A stretch of 64,000 nucleotides of DNA. Origin: Actinocorallia sp039871655 (lineage in GTDB: Bacteria; Actinomycetota; Actinomycetes; Streptosporangiales; Streptosporangiaceae). The notes under the pieces were generated by a model. That model worked only from the letters and a program-made list of their open reading frames with translations. It was not told the DNA's origin and did not search any database. Each line of letters begins with the position of its first letter. The stretch's first letter is position 1. Position numbers and translations under genes: made by a program. Positions 31,485-39,464 of this stretch are shown one piece after another. The stretch is from assembly GCF_039871655.1 (NCBI RefSeq), contig NZ_JBDPLZ010000009.1, positions 179,114-243,113 on the forward strand, given 5' to 3'.

Positions 31485-31516
31485 AGGCCCACCTGTCACT
31501 TTCGTGATGGTGGGCT
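31485..31516 (-). terminator. Terminator after the ECF sigma factor gene
   Basis: On the minus strand AGCCCACC pairs with GGTGGGC(C)T around an inner TCAC-GAAA-GTGA stem-loop. It begins 15 bases after the sigma factor stop codon. Confidence 0.55.
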
Positions 31517-31530
31517 CGTCCAGGAACAGG

Positions 31531-32106
31531 TCATGCCGCGCGGGCCGCCGGAACCCGCGGCCGGTGGCCGGCGAGCGCCTCGCGCAGCTGCTTGCGCCCG
31601 CGGTGCAGACGGGACATCACCGTGCCGATGGGGGTGCCCATCATCTCGGCGATCTCCTTGTAGGCGTAGCCCTCGACGTCCGCGAGGTAGACGGCGTTGC
31701 GGAAGTCCTCGGGAAGGGCGCGCAGGGCGGCCACGACGTCGTCGTCGGGGATGTGGTCCAGGGCTTCGTGCTCGGCCGACCGCAGGCCGGCGACGGCCGA
31801 CTCGGTCTGCGCCAGCTGCCACTCCTCCAGCTCGTCGGAGCCGGTGCGCTGCGGCTCGCGCTGCCTCTTGCGGTAGGCGTTGATGAAGTTGTTGGTGAGG
31901 ATGCGGTGCAGCCAGGCCTTGAGGTTCGTGCCCTCCTGGAACTGGTGGAAGTTCACGTACGCCTTGGTCAGGGTCTCCTGGACGAGATCCTCGGCGTCGG
32001 CGCTGTTGCGCGTCATCCGGACGGCGCTGGCGTAGAGCGGGTCGGCCAACGGCAGGACCTCGCGCTCGTAGCGCTCAGAGGTCTTCGCCTTCTCCAGGGT
32101 GGTCAT
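31531..32106 (-). CDS. ECF RNA polymerase sigma factor, SigR/SigH-like
   Basis: A 191-aa sigma-70 factor of the ECF (group 4) class. Region 2 spans about residues 15-80 (DPLYASAVRMTRNSADAEDLVQETLTKAY and WLHRILTNNFIN) and region 4 about 120-175 (LPEDFRNAVYLADVEGYAYKEIAEMMGTPIGTVMSRLHRGRKQLRE). The sequence resembles Streptomyces SigR and mycobacterial SigH, which drive the thiol-oxidative stress response. ATG at 32106 follows GAGGAGG. Known relatives are followed by a zinc-binding anti-sigma gene (rsrA/rshA); none is here, since the next gene downstream is a hydrolase. Regulation may therefore differ or the anti-sigma lies elsewhere. Confidence 0.9.
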   Translation of the reverse strand: MTTLEKAKTSERYEREVLPLADPLYASAVRMTRNSADAEDLVQETLTKAYVNFHQFQEGTNLKAWLHRILTNNFINAYRKRQREPQRTGSDELEEWQLAQTESAVAGLRSAEHEALDHIPDDDVVAALRALPEDFRNAVYLADVEGYAYKEIAEMMGTPIGTVMSRLHRGRKQLREALAGHRPRVPAARAA

Positions 32107-32368
32107 CGGCCTCCTCCTCACCGTCTTCCGGCCGTTCGGGGCAGGAGTCAAATCCAGTTCAGCATGGGATCCAGTTGTTTCCTACAAACTGGTGGTAAAA
32201 CCCTGAAGTGGGTGACTTAGCAGTCAAACCGCTGCAGTCAGTGCAGGGCTTCCTCTTGATAACGAATGGCGGACGAATATGGGTTCCGTGGACTCGATCA
32301 CACTCCGTTCGCTACGCTTACCTGGCTCGTGCAGCTGCACGTGCAATGGTGGGAGGACGCTGATACCG

Positions 32369-33214
32369 ATGAGTTCCGGCTCGATGACCGGCCGGATGCA
32401 ACTGGGCTCCCAGTTGCGCAGGCTGAGAGAGGCCCGGGGCATCTCGCGCGCCGAGGCCGGCTACGCCATCCGGGGCTCCGAATCCAAGATCAGCCGTCTG
32501 GAGCTGGGCCGCGTCGGCTCCAAATCCCGTGACATCAAGGACCTCCTGGCCCTGTACGGCGTCACCGACGACGTCCAGGTCACCGAGATCATGAAGCTGG
32601 CGGCCGCGGCCAACCGTCCCGGCTGGTGGCAGGCCTACAACGACCTGCTCCCGGCCTGGCTCGCCACCTACCTGGGTCTGGAGGAGGCGGCGTCCCGGCT
32701 GCGCTCCTACTGCGTCCAGTTCGTCCCCGAACTGCTGCAGACCGAGGAGTACGCCCGGGCGCTCCTGGCGTCGGCCCACCCCCGGGCCACCCCCGAGGAG
32801 CTCGACCGCCGCGTCGCGATCACCCTGCGCCGCCAGCGCGCCTTCTTCCGGCCCGGCGGCCCCCGCCTGTGGGCGGTCCTGGACGAGGCGGTCCTGCACC
32901 GCACCGTCGGCGACCCGGGGATCCACCGCCGCCAACTGCAGCACCTGCTCACCCTGAAAGGCGTGACCCTCCAGGTCCTGCCCTTCTCGGCGGGGGAGCA
33001 CCCCGCCCAGTCCGGCGGCTTCAGCCTCCTGCGCTTCCCCCAGCCCGAACTGGGCGACATCGTCTACGTCCAGTCCCTGGCCGGCTCCACCCACCATGAG
33101 AAGCGTGAAGAGGTGGACGTCCACCTCCAGGCGATGGAGTACCTCTGCGTGGCCGCCCGCACCCCCGAACGCTCCGCCGAGCTCATCGCGGATCTGGTCC
33201 GTCTGATCCCCTGA
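32369..33214 (+). CDS. XRE-family regulator with C-terminal DUF5753-type domain
   Basis: A 281-aa regulator. The N-terminal HTH (about residues 12-66; LGSQLRRLREARGISRAEAGYAI ... ISRLELGR) is followed by the DUF5753-like region, recognised by YCVQFVPELLQTEEYARALL, ITLRRQRAF and LPFSAGEHPAQSGGFSLLRFP. Such proteins are abundant in filamentous actinomycetes and often pair with a small DUF397 protein; no DUF397 gene is adjacent here. ATG at 32369 is used, with GGGAGG 12 nt upstream. Function and ligand are unknown. Confidence 0.9.
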   Translation: MSSGSMTGRMQLGSQLRRLREARGISRAEAGYAIRGSESKISRLELGRVGSKSRDIKDLLALYGVTDDVQVTEIMKLAAAANRPGWWQAYNDLLPAWLATYLGLEEAASRLRSYCVQFVPELLQTEEYARALLASAHPRATPEELDRRVAITLRRQRAFFRPGGPRLWAVLDEAVLHRTVGDPGIHRRQLQHLLTLKGVTLQVLPFSAGEHPAQSGGFSLLRFPQPELGDIVYVQSLAGSTHHEKREEVDVHLQAMEYLCVAARTPERSAELIADLVRLIP

Positions 33215-33248
33215 CCCCCGGACGGTCCCGGACGGCCCCGGACGCGAA

Positions 33249-33280
33249 GAAGGCCGGTCGTGGATCCACGACCGGCCTTC
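33249..33280. terminator. Palindromic bidirectional terminator
   Basis: A perfect 32-base palindrome (33249-33280) centred on GGATCC lies between the XRE regulator and tRNA-Arg. It can form a stem of up to 14 bp with a tight loop on either strand. Confidence 0.75.
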
Positions 33281-33286
33281 CATCTG

Positions 33287-33359
33287 CGGCCCCGAGAGGA
33301 TTCGAACCTCCGACACACGGTTTAGGAAACCGTTGCTCTATCCCCTGAGCTACGGGGCC
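33287..33359 (-). tRNA. tRNA-Arg (anticodon CCT)
   Basis: The minus strand folds into a full cloverleaf: acceptor GGCCCCG/CGGGGCC, D arm with AGCTCAGGGGATAGAGC, anticodon stem ACGGT/ACCGT around TTCCTAA (anticodon CCT, reading AGG) and T arm with GGTTCGAATCC. The discriminator is G; CCA is not encoded. It reads a codon that is rare in high-GC genomes. Confidence 0.95.
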
Positions 33360-34133
33360 TCACCGCCGAAAGCCTACTGGAACCGGATCCGTCGCGTCCC
33401 CTCCGCGGTGACCATCCCGCGAACGCTCCGCGACGCCGTCCCGGTGCTTCGGCTCCGCGACCCCGTTAGATTACCGCTTCCGGCGCGTTGACGCCTTCCA
33501 GATGGCGCCCTCCGCCGCCGGGGTCCTCTTCGTCCCGTCGTCCGCACGCTCGCCGCGGTGCCGTCCGAACCTTCCGCACCACGCGGTCCGGCCCTCCGCC
33601 GACGCCGTCGGCGCCCTCTCCGCCACCGCGAAGAGACCTGTCATCGGCTGTGTACGAATGGCAGGACAGCTTGATCGGATCACCTGATCCAATGTCAGGG
33701 ACGCTTGTCAAAATTGTTCGGCGGCGCAGGCGGGGTTTCCGCGAGGCCGGACCCGCTCTGCGCGCCACGCTCACTTCAGAAAACAGAGTCATTTCGCCGG
33801 GCTCCGGACTCCGGGCCGCTGATTTCGGGCGGCGGTCAGGCGGGCGGCGGTCAGGTGGGCGGCGGTCAGGTGGCGCGGGGCTTCACCGGTGCGGCGATCG
33901 CGAAGGACGAACGCCTCTGTCCGGCTCCGAACGCCGGGGGCTTGGTGGCTCCTTGGGGGTCGCGTGGCAGCCGGATGGCCGATGATCTGTGGCCTTGTGT
34001 AGTTGAATGATCGTTTTTGGTGTTGCTTCGGGTGTTCTTTGGTGGTTGAGAGTGATAAGCGGGATGGGACATTGAGTCAGGTGTAGTACCGTTCGAGCGC
34101 TGCCCTGTTCCTGTACGCCTCGGAGGACCGCAC
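33360..34133. other. Long intergenic region with 15-bp tandem repeats
   Basis: About 770 bases without a supported gene. Open frames on both strands lack ribosome binding sites or use weak starts (for example a TTG frame at 33471-33692, minus). The stretch 33827-33871 holds three tandem 15-bp repeats. The part just before 34134, AT-richer, should contain the promoter of the carboxypeptidase gene. Confidence 0.5.
33827..33871. repeat. Three tandem 15-bp repeats
   Basis: The unit GGGCGGCGGTCAGG plus C or T occurs three times head to tail without gaps. The number is small and the units are not spaced like CRISPR. Confidence 0.85.
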
Positions 34134-35186
34134 GTGCCGACCCCCCGGTCAGCGAAGCTGGCCGCGGTGCTCCTGATGACGGTGTCGCTCGTGGTGACGG
34201 GTGTCCCTCCGGAGGTCGCGGCCCTGGCGCCTGGGGTCGAAGAGGTCGAGCAGCTGCGCAAGAAGGCCGGTGAGGCCCGGGACGAGCTGCAGGAGCTCGA
34301 CAAGTCCTGGAAGGACCAGCAGACCAAGCTCAGGCAGTCGAAGAAGCGGCTGCGGGAGACACTGGAACAGCTGGCGATGGCCGACGCCGAGTTCGAGAAG
34401 ATGCGCGGCCCGCTGGCGGAGCTGGCGAACTCCGCCTACCAGGCGCCGACGGCGTCGGGAACCCTGTCGCTGTTCGGTATGGCAGGGCCCCAGGAGGCGC
34501 TGCGCGGCTCGGCCGACGTGACGTTCCTCGCCAACAACGACAACGGGCTGCTCAAGACCGCCAAGGAGCTGCGGGAGCGGCGGGAGACCCTGGCGAATCA
34601 GGCCCAGGACCTGCAGTCCAGCACGGCGATCGACCAGGCGAAGATCGCCAAGCAGAAGAAGGTGCTCTTCAACCGCATCAACCAGCTGACCAACCAGCTG
34701 AAAAAGATGCTGAAGAACCTCGACTTGGACCGCGACACCAGGCTCACCCTCACCTGCGACACCGCGCTGGCCGAGGAGGCGGCCCAGTTCCCCAACGGAC
34801 TGATCCCCAGCAAGTACCTGTGCAAGCTGCCGCAGAGCGGCTTCATGCTCCGCGCGGACGCCGCCCTGGCCTTCTACAAGCTCAACGCCGCCTACAAGAA
34901 GAACTTCGGCAAGGACATGTGCGTCCGCGACGCCTACCGCGACCTGGCCGAGCAGAGACGCATCTACTACCAGCGGCCCGGCTTCGCCGCCATTCCCGGC
35001 CGCAGTAACCACGGCCTGGGCCAGGCCCTCGACCTGTGCGGCGGCATCCAGAGCCAGGGCACCGTCCAGTTCAACTGGCTTCGCGCCAACTCCACCAGGT
35101 ACGGCTGGTTCCACCCCTCCTGGGCCTATGTCAGCCCCTTCGAACCCTGGCACTGGGAGTTCGGCACCGAGTCCGAGCGCGAGTAG
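34134..35186 (+). CDS. Exported D-alanyl-D-alanine carboxypeptidase (M15 family) with coiled-coil N-terminus
   Basis: A 350-aa protein. A signal peptide (about residues 1-30) is followed by a coiled coil (about 35-100, EVEQLRKKAGEARDELQELDK), a second helical segment (about 135-190, rich in Lys, Gln, Asn) and an M15B/VanY-like domain (about 215-346) with metal ligands in SNHGLGQALDLCGG (His and Asp) and FEPWHWEF (His). It should trim peptidoglycan stem peptides outside the membrane. GTG at 34134 has GGAGGA 7 nt upstream. The coiled-coil plus peptidase layout resembles regulated hydrolases that are switched by an FtsEX-type partner, which is inference. Cysteines in the M15 domain suggest disulphides. 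Confidence 0.88.
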   Translation: MPTPRSAKLAAVLLMTVSLVVTGVPPEVAALAPGVEEVEQLRKKAGEARDELQELDKSWKDQQTKLRQSKKRLRETLEQLAMADAEFEKMRGPLAELANSAYQAPTASGTLSLFGMAGPQEALRGSADVTFLANNDNGLLKTAKELRERRETLANQAQDLQSSTAIDQAKIAKQKKVLFNRINQLTNQLKKMLKNLDLDRDTRLTLTCDTALAEEAAQFPNGLIPSKYLCKLPQSGFMLRADAALAFYKLNAAYKKNFGKDMCVRDAYRDLAEQRRIYYQRPGFAAIPGRSNHGLGQALDLCGGIQSQGTVQFNWLRANSTRYGWFHPSWAYVSPFEPWHWEFGTESERE

Positions 35187-35216
35187 CGCTCCTGCCGCGG
35201 CGGGGTTCTCGAAGTC

Positions 35217-35798
35217 TCAGGAGGAAGCCGGCGGGTGGAGGCTGAGGGTCAGGTGGGGCGCTCCGGCCAGGGCCGCGGCCTCGGGCCGGGTGACGGCCAG
35301 GAGTAAGAGGGCGCCGGAGGAGCCGTCGGGCGGGGGAACGGCCAGGACGGGAACCGCGGTGGCCAAGGGGGCGGGGGGCCCGGACGCCGGGAGGGACGCG
35401 TCGGGGACGGCGAGGACGTCCACCCTGTCACCGGGACGGACCAGGGTGGCCAGCGCGGCGTCCGGGACCCGGACGGGAGCCGCCACCAGACCAGGGGCGT
35501 GGGCGTCCAGGAGGGCGGGGCCCAGGAGCCGGAGGTCGGTCAGCGGTTCGCCCCGGCGCACCGGGGCCGCGAGCACGGCGCCGTCCGGAAGACGGGAGAT
35601 GGCGCCGGAGGGCGGCGGGTGCAGCCGAACCGCCTGGACGTCCTGGGGCGCTAGGCGGGTGCCGCCGGTCAGGTCGCGGGCGGCCACCAGAACGTGGCCA
35701 CCGGACGGAGACGTCTGCGGCAGGCGGACCAGTGACACCGCCACGAGGGCGCAGAGGACGGCCAAGGGGCGGCGGTGGCGGAGGAGCTGTGTTCTCAT
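35217..35798 (-). CDS. SAF-domain protein (CpaB/RcpC-like)
   Basis: A 193-aa protein: a hydrophobic N-terminal anchor (RPLAVLCALVAVSLVRL), then an SAF domain (about residues 35-110; VLVAARDLTGGTRLAPQDVQAVRLHP and GEPLTDLRLL are typical) and a C-terminal RcpC/CpaB-like part (LVRPGDRVDVLAVP). CpaB/RcpC proteins belong to Flp/tight-adherence pilus assembly, but no other pilus gene is present, and stand-alone SAF proteins are frequent in actinomycetes. It converges on the carboxypeptidase gene. ATG at 35798 is used. Confidence 0.85.
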   Translation of the reverse strand: MRTQLLRHRRPLAVLCALVAVSLVRLPQTSPSGGHVLVAARDLTGGTRLAPQDVQAVRLHPPPSGAISRLPDGAVLAAPVRRGEPLTDLRLLGPALLDAHAPGLVAAPVRVPDAALATLVRPGDRVDVLAVPDASLPASGPPAPLATAVPVLAVPPPDGSSGALLLLAVTRPEAAALAGAPHLTLSLHPPASS

Positions 35799-35872
35799 GG
35801 CCCGACGTTAACCGCCGGGCCACGACTCCGCGCTCCGGCCTGTGGATGACCGGCCGGAGCCCGCGAGGCCCG

Positions 35873-36223
35873 TCAGGAGGCCGCGGCGGTGGAGGTGCTC
35901 GTCGAGGGGGTCGAAGAGGACGAAGAGCTCGAAGCGGTCGAGGACGAGGAAGTCGAGGAAGAGGACGACTCCGACGCGCTGGACCCGGAGCTGTCGGACT
36001 TCTTCTCCGAGGACGAGGTGGTCACCGGAGTGGTCGACTTGCCGGAGCCCCGGCTGTCGTTGCGGTAGAACCCGGAGCCCTTGAAGACGATGCCCACCGC
36101 GGAGAAGACCTTGCGCAGCGCTCCGCCGCAGGCAGGGCATTCGGTCAGCGCGTCGTCGCTGAACTTCTGAACGACTTCCAGGCCCTCACCACAGGCGGTG
36201 CACGCATACTGGTACGTGGGCAC
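35873..36223 (-). CDS. FmdB-family zinc-ribbon protein with serine-rich tail
   Basis: A 116-aa protein whose first 55 residues form the FmdB zinc ribbon (PTYQYACTACGEGLEV ... LTECPACGGALRKVFSAVGIVFKGSGFYRND) with two CxxC pairs. The rest, about 60 residues, is almost only Ser, Thr and Ala, a much longer and more serine-rich tail than the typical family member. GTG at 36223 is preferred because GGAGGGG is 3 nt upstream. FmdB proteins are thought to be regulatory; the biological role is not settled. Confidence 0.9.
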   Translation of the reverse strand: MPTYQYACTACGEGLEVVQKFSDDALTECPACGGALRKVFSAVGIVFKGSGFYRNDSRGSGKSTTPVTTSSSEKKSDSSGSSASESSSSSTSSSSTASSSSSSSTPSTSTSTAAAS

Positions 36224-36280
36224 TGGCCCCTCCTTCTCAACACTATTGGCACTCGGCATAGCCGACTGCCAATAGTACGT

Positions 36281-37789
36281 CTAGTCCCCGACCTCTCCGA
36301 ACCAGCCCGCCAGCTTGCCCTGCCTGCTCACGGCCCGCAGTCGCCGCTCGGCCGTCTCGCGGTCGGCCGCGGTGGTGACCACCAGCAACTCGTCCCCGGA
36401 CTGCAGGACGGTCGTGGGCGACGGCACGAAGCTCTTCTTCTCCACGAGTTTCCCGGCCCCGACGATCTCGCGGAGCACCAGGGTGATCTGGGCGCCGGAC
36501 GGCAGCCGCAGCTCGAAGATCTCCACTCCGGCCAGCCGCGAGTTCTCCGGGATCTTGATCTGCAGCAGGTCGGCCTTGAGCTCCTCCAGCGGCGCGGCCT
36601 CCACACCCAGCTCGGTCGCCCCGCCCTCCTCGGTGATCTTCAGTTTCTGCGCGAACCACGGCAGTGTCGGCCCCTGGATCACGGTGAAGATGACCACGAG
36701 CACGAAGACGGCGGCGAACAGCTGGTCGGAGCCGGGCAGGTTCTCGGTCATCGGCACGGTGGCCAGGATGATCGGCACCGCGCCGCGCAGCCCGGCCCAG
36801 GACAGGAAGGCCCGTTCCCGCATGCTCACCCCGAACCCGGTGGTGGCGATGAGCACGGAGAGCGGCCGGGCCACGAACGACAGGATGAGCCCGGCGACCA
36901 GCCCGTAGACGAGCTGCCCCGGCAGGTCGGCGGGGTCGGCCAGCAGCCCGAGCATGATGAACAGCCCGATCTGCGACAGCCAGGCGATGCCCTCGGCGAA
37001 CCCGAGGGTGGCGGGCCGGTGCGGCAGACGGGCGTTGCCCAGCACCAGGCCGGCCAGGTAGCAGGCCATGAACCCGGACGCGTGCAGCAGGATCGCGCCG
37101 CCGTAGGCGCCGACGGCCAGGGACATCACCGCCAGCGGGTACAGGCCGGACGCCGGGAGCGCCACCTGCCGCAGCACCCAGGCGCCGCCCCAGCTGATGG
37201 CCAGGCCGACGACGGCGCCGACGGCCAGCTCGTAGGCGATGGTGCCGAACAGCTCCAGGTTGCCGCTGGTGTGGTGGCTTCCGCTGAGGGCCAGCACGAG
37301 GATGACGACGGGCGCGTCGTTGAATCCGGATTCGGCTTCCAGCATCCCGGCGAGCCGGTTGGGCAGGGGCAGCCGCCGCAGGACGGAGAAGATCGCCGCG
37401 GAGTCGGTGGGCGCGAGGATCGCGCCGAGCAGCAGGGCGAGCTGCCAGTCGGTGCCCAGGAGGTAGTGGGCGGCCCCGCCGACGATCGCGATGCTGAGGG
37501 ACGTGCCGACGACGGCCAGGGAGAGCGCGACCGGGACGCTGCCTTTGACGTGCCGCCAGTTGGTGCTCAGGCCGCCCTCGATCAGGATGATCATCAGGGC
37601 GAGCCAGCCGAGGGTCTTGGCGAGTTCCGCGTTGTCGAACTGGATGCCGAAGCCGGCCTCTCCCAGCAGCAGGCCGAGGCCGAGATAGGCGAGGAGGCTC
37701 GGCAGCCCGAGCCGGTAGGACAGCCGGACCGCCACGATCGCCACCAGGACCATCGCCGCACTGAGCGCAAGCCACGCTTCCAGTTGCAA
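36281..37789 (-). CDS. Potassium/proton antiporter (NhaP2/CvrA-like) with TrkA-C domain
   Basis: A 502-aa membrane antiporter of the CPA1 type. About 12 transmembrane helices precede residue 380; GAILAPTDSAAIFSVLRRL and EAESGFNDAPVVILV contain the Asp and Asn/Asp of the ion site. A cytoplasmic TrkA-C (RCK-C) domain follows (about 415-490; LAGVEIFELRLPSGAQITLVLREI). It should exchange K+ or Na+ for H+. The start is TTG at 37789, preceded by a perfect GGAGGTGA; this is a clear non-ATG start. Confidence 0.92.
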   Translation of the reverse strand: MQLEAWLALSAAMVLVAIVAVRLSYRLGLPSLLAYLGLGLLLGEAGFGIQFDNAELAKTLGWLALMIILIEGGLSTNWRHVKGSVPVALSLAVVGTSLSIAIVGGAAHYLLGTDWQLALLLGAILAPTDSAAIFSVLRRLPLPNRLAGMLEAESGFNDAPVVILVLALSGSHHTSGNLELFGTIAYELAVGAVVGLAISWGGAWVLRQVALPASGLYPLAVMSLAVGAYGGAILLHASGFMACYLAGLVLGNARLPHRPATLGFAEGIAWLSQIGLFIMLGLLADPADLPGQLVYGLVAGLILSFVARPLSVLIATTGFGVSMRERAFLSWAGLRGAVPIILATVPMTENLPGSDQLFAAVFVLVVIFTVIQGPTLPWFAQKLKITEEGGATELGVEAAPLEELKADLLQIKIPENSRLAGVEIFELRLPSGAQITLVLREIVGAGKLVEKKSFVPSPTTVLQSGDELLVVTTAADRETAERRLRAVSRQGKLAGWFGEVGD

Positions 37790-37861
37790 TCGATCACCTC
37801 CGGGGACGATTATCCCGAACGGATCGGTTCGGCCGTGACCACCCGGTGTCCTCGGGCTTCC

Positions 37862-38833
37862 TCACCTTCGGTGGACCAGCGGCGGCAGACCGTTGACGAC
37901 GTGCTCGACCGGCCTTCCGTCGAGCACCGCTGTGAGGTTCGCCATCACCTGCCCGATCACGTTCATCTGGGCCTGCGCGCTGGCGCCCGCGGTGTGCGGG
38001 GACAGCAGCACCTGCTCGTGCGAGCGCAGGGGGTGGCCGGGCGGCAGCGGCTCCCCTTCGAAGACGTCCAGGGCGGCCCCGGCGAGGCGGCCCGAGTCCA
38101 GCGCGGCCAGCACCGCCTCGTCCGGGACGATCCCGCCGCGCGCCACGTTGACCAGAAGCGCGTTCGGCGGGAGCAGCGCGAGCCGCTCGGGTCCGACCAG
38201 CCCCTCCGTCTCCGGGGTGAGTGCGACGGTCACCACCAGGACGTCGCTGGTGGACAGCAGGTCGTCCAGCGCGAGGTACTCGCCGACGGCGCCGTCCTTG
38301 GGCGTCCGGCTCCAGTAGGAGACCCGGCAGCCGAGGGCGTGGAAAAGCCCGGCGGCCTGCGCCCCGATCGCTCCGTATCCGAGGATCCCGACGCGCTGGG
38401 CGTGCAGTTCGCGTCCGCCGATGTCGAGCTGGGGCCAGCCGCCCTCCCGCATGCGCCGGTCGACCCAGGCGAGCCTCCTGCACAGGGCGAAGGCGGCGCC
38501 GACCGCCCATTCGGCGACGGACCGGGTGTTGGCGCCCGCGGTGTTGGCGACGACGACGCCGGCGGCCGTCAGCGCGTCCAGGTCGCAGGTGTCGACGCCG
38601 ACCTGCGGCTGCTGGAGGAAGGCGAGCCGGGGGGCGGCGGCGACGGCCGCCGCGTCCATGGGCAGCTCGCCGGTGAAGTCGCCGACCGCGAGGTCGGCCT
38701 CGGCCAGCGCGGCGTGCTGTCCGGCCCGGTCGCGGGTGGCGGGCAGGATGACGTCCGCGCGGCCTTTCAGCGGGGCGAACACCAGCTCGATGACTTCCGG
38801 AGGCAGCGGCATCAGCGCCGCGATCTTCCACAC
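37862..38833 (-). CDS. D-isomer specific 2-hydroxyacid dehydrogenase
   Basis: A 323-aa NAD(P)-dependent oxidoreductase. The Rossmann motif GILGYGAIGAQAAG lies near residues 148-161, and the catalytic Arg in LLVNVARGGIV, Glu in VFEGEPLPPGHP and His in VLLSPHTAG are all present. It reduces a 2-keto acid to a D-2-hydroxy acid or the reverse; glyoxylate, phosphoglycerate and hydroxypyruvate are among possible substrates. The GTG at 38833 is the start; it lies close to the folate cyclo-ligase gene on the same strand, with which it may be transcribed. Confidence 0.92.
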   Translation of the reverse strand: MWKIAALMPLPPEVIELVFAPLKGRADVILPATRDRAGQHAALAEADLAVGDFTGELPMDAAAVAAAPRLAFLQQPQVGVDTCDLDALTAAGVVVANTAGANTRSVAEWAVGAAFALCRRLAWVDRRMREGGWPQLDIGGRELHAQRVGILGYGAIGAQAAGLFHALGCRVSYWSRTPKDGAVGEYLALDDLLSTSDVLVVTVALTPETEGLVGPERLALLPPNALLVNVARGGIVPDEAVLAALDSGRLAGAALDVFEGEPLPPGHPLRSHEQVLLSPHTAGASAQAQMNVIGQVMANLTAVLDGRPVEHVVNGLPPLVHRR

Positions 38834-38842
38834 GGTATGAGT

Positions 38843-39430
38843 CTATGAACCCGCCGCGGGCAGCCTGTGGAACCCCGAGGGGGTGACCACCGCCCGGACG
38901 GGCAGGTCGTGGGGTTCGGCGGGCAGTTCCGGTACGAACTCGTCGTCGTAGACCACGCCGATGGTGAGGATGGCGGGGCCGACCCGGGCCAGCGCCCGGT
39001 CGTAGGAGCCGCCGCCCTGTCCGAGCCGGTAGCCCCGCCTGTCGACGGCCAGCGCGGGCACGAGGACGACGTCGGCCGCCCTGATCGCCTCGACGCCGCG
39101 GGACGGCTCGGTGGGTTCCAGCAGGCCCCGGGGGGATTCGGTGAGGGAATCGGGTCCCTCGTAGGAAGCCCAATCGAGGTCGCAATCCGGCAACAATCTG
39201 GGTAGAAGCACATAAGAGCCGCGCTTCCAGAGGGCGAACAGCAGACTCCGTGTGCCGGGTTCGTTACCTCTTGAGACGTATGCTGCGATTGACGATGCCA
39301 TCTCAAGCTCCGGGAGGCTCAGTAGAACATCCCGTATCGCGGAACTTGCTCCGGATAGCTCCGCATCTGTCATCCCTCGCCTTGCTTGCCGTATATGGGT
39401 TCGCAACGAGGGCTTAACGTCTTCCTGCAC
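38843..39430 (-). CDS. 5-formyltetrahydrofolate cyclo-ligase
   Basis: A 195-aa enzyme converting 5-formyl-THF to 5,10-methenyl-THF with ATP. The substrate/ATP block RRGYRLGQGGGSYDRALAR is fully conserved, as are VLLPRLLPDCDL and FVPELPAEPHDLPVRAVVTPSG. GTG at 39430 is chosen because GAGGAG lies 7 nt upstream; longer in-frame starts would run into galU. It is divergent from galU with only 34 bases between the two starts, so their promoters must overlap or galU must use a very short leader. Confidence 0.93.
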   Translation of the reverse strand: MQEDVKPSLRTHIRQARRGMTDAELSGASSAIRDVLLSLPELEMASSIAAYVSRGNEPGTRSLLFALWKRGSYVLLPRLLPDCDLDWASYEGPDSLTESPRGLLEPTEPSRGVEAIRAADVVLVPALAVDRRGYRLGQGGGSYDRALARVGPAILTIGVVYDDEFVPELPAEPHDLPVRAVVTPSGFHRLPAAGS

Positions 39431-39464
39431 CCGAGACTCCTCGGAGTTGACTAGGGTTTTTCCT

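Noticed and set aside
33827..33871. Possible CRISPR array.
   Set aside because: Only three 15-bp units without spacers, and no cas genes in the window.
33700..34133. A riboswitch (for example c-di-AMP type) before the cell-wall carboxypeptidase gene.
   Set aside because: None of the conserved core blocks could be found by eye.
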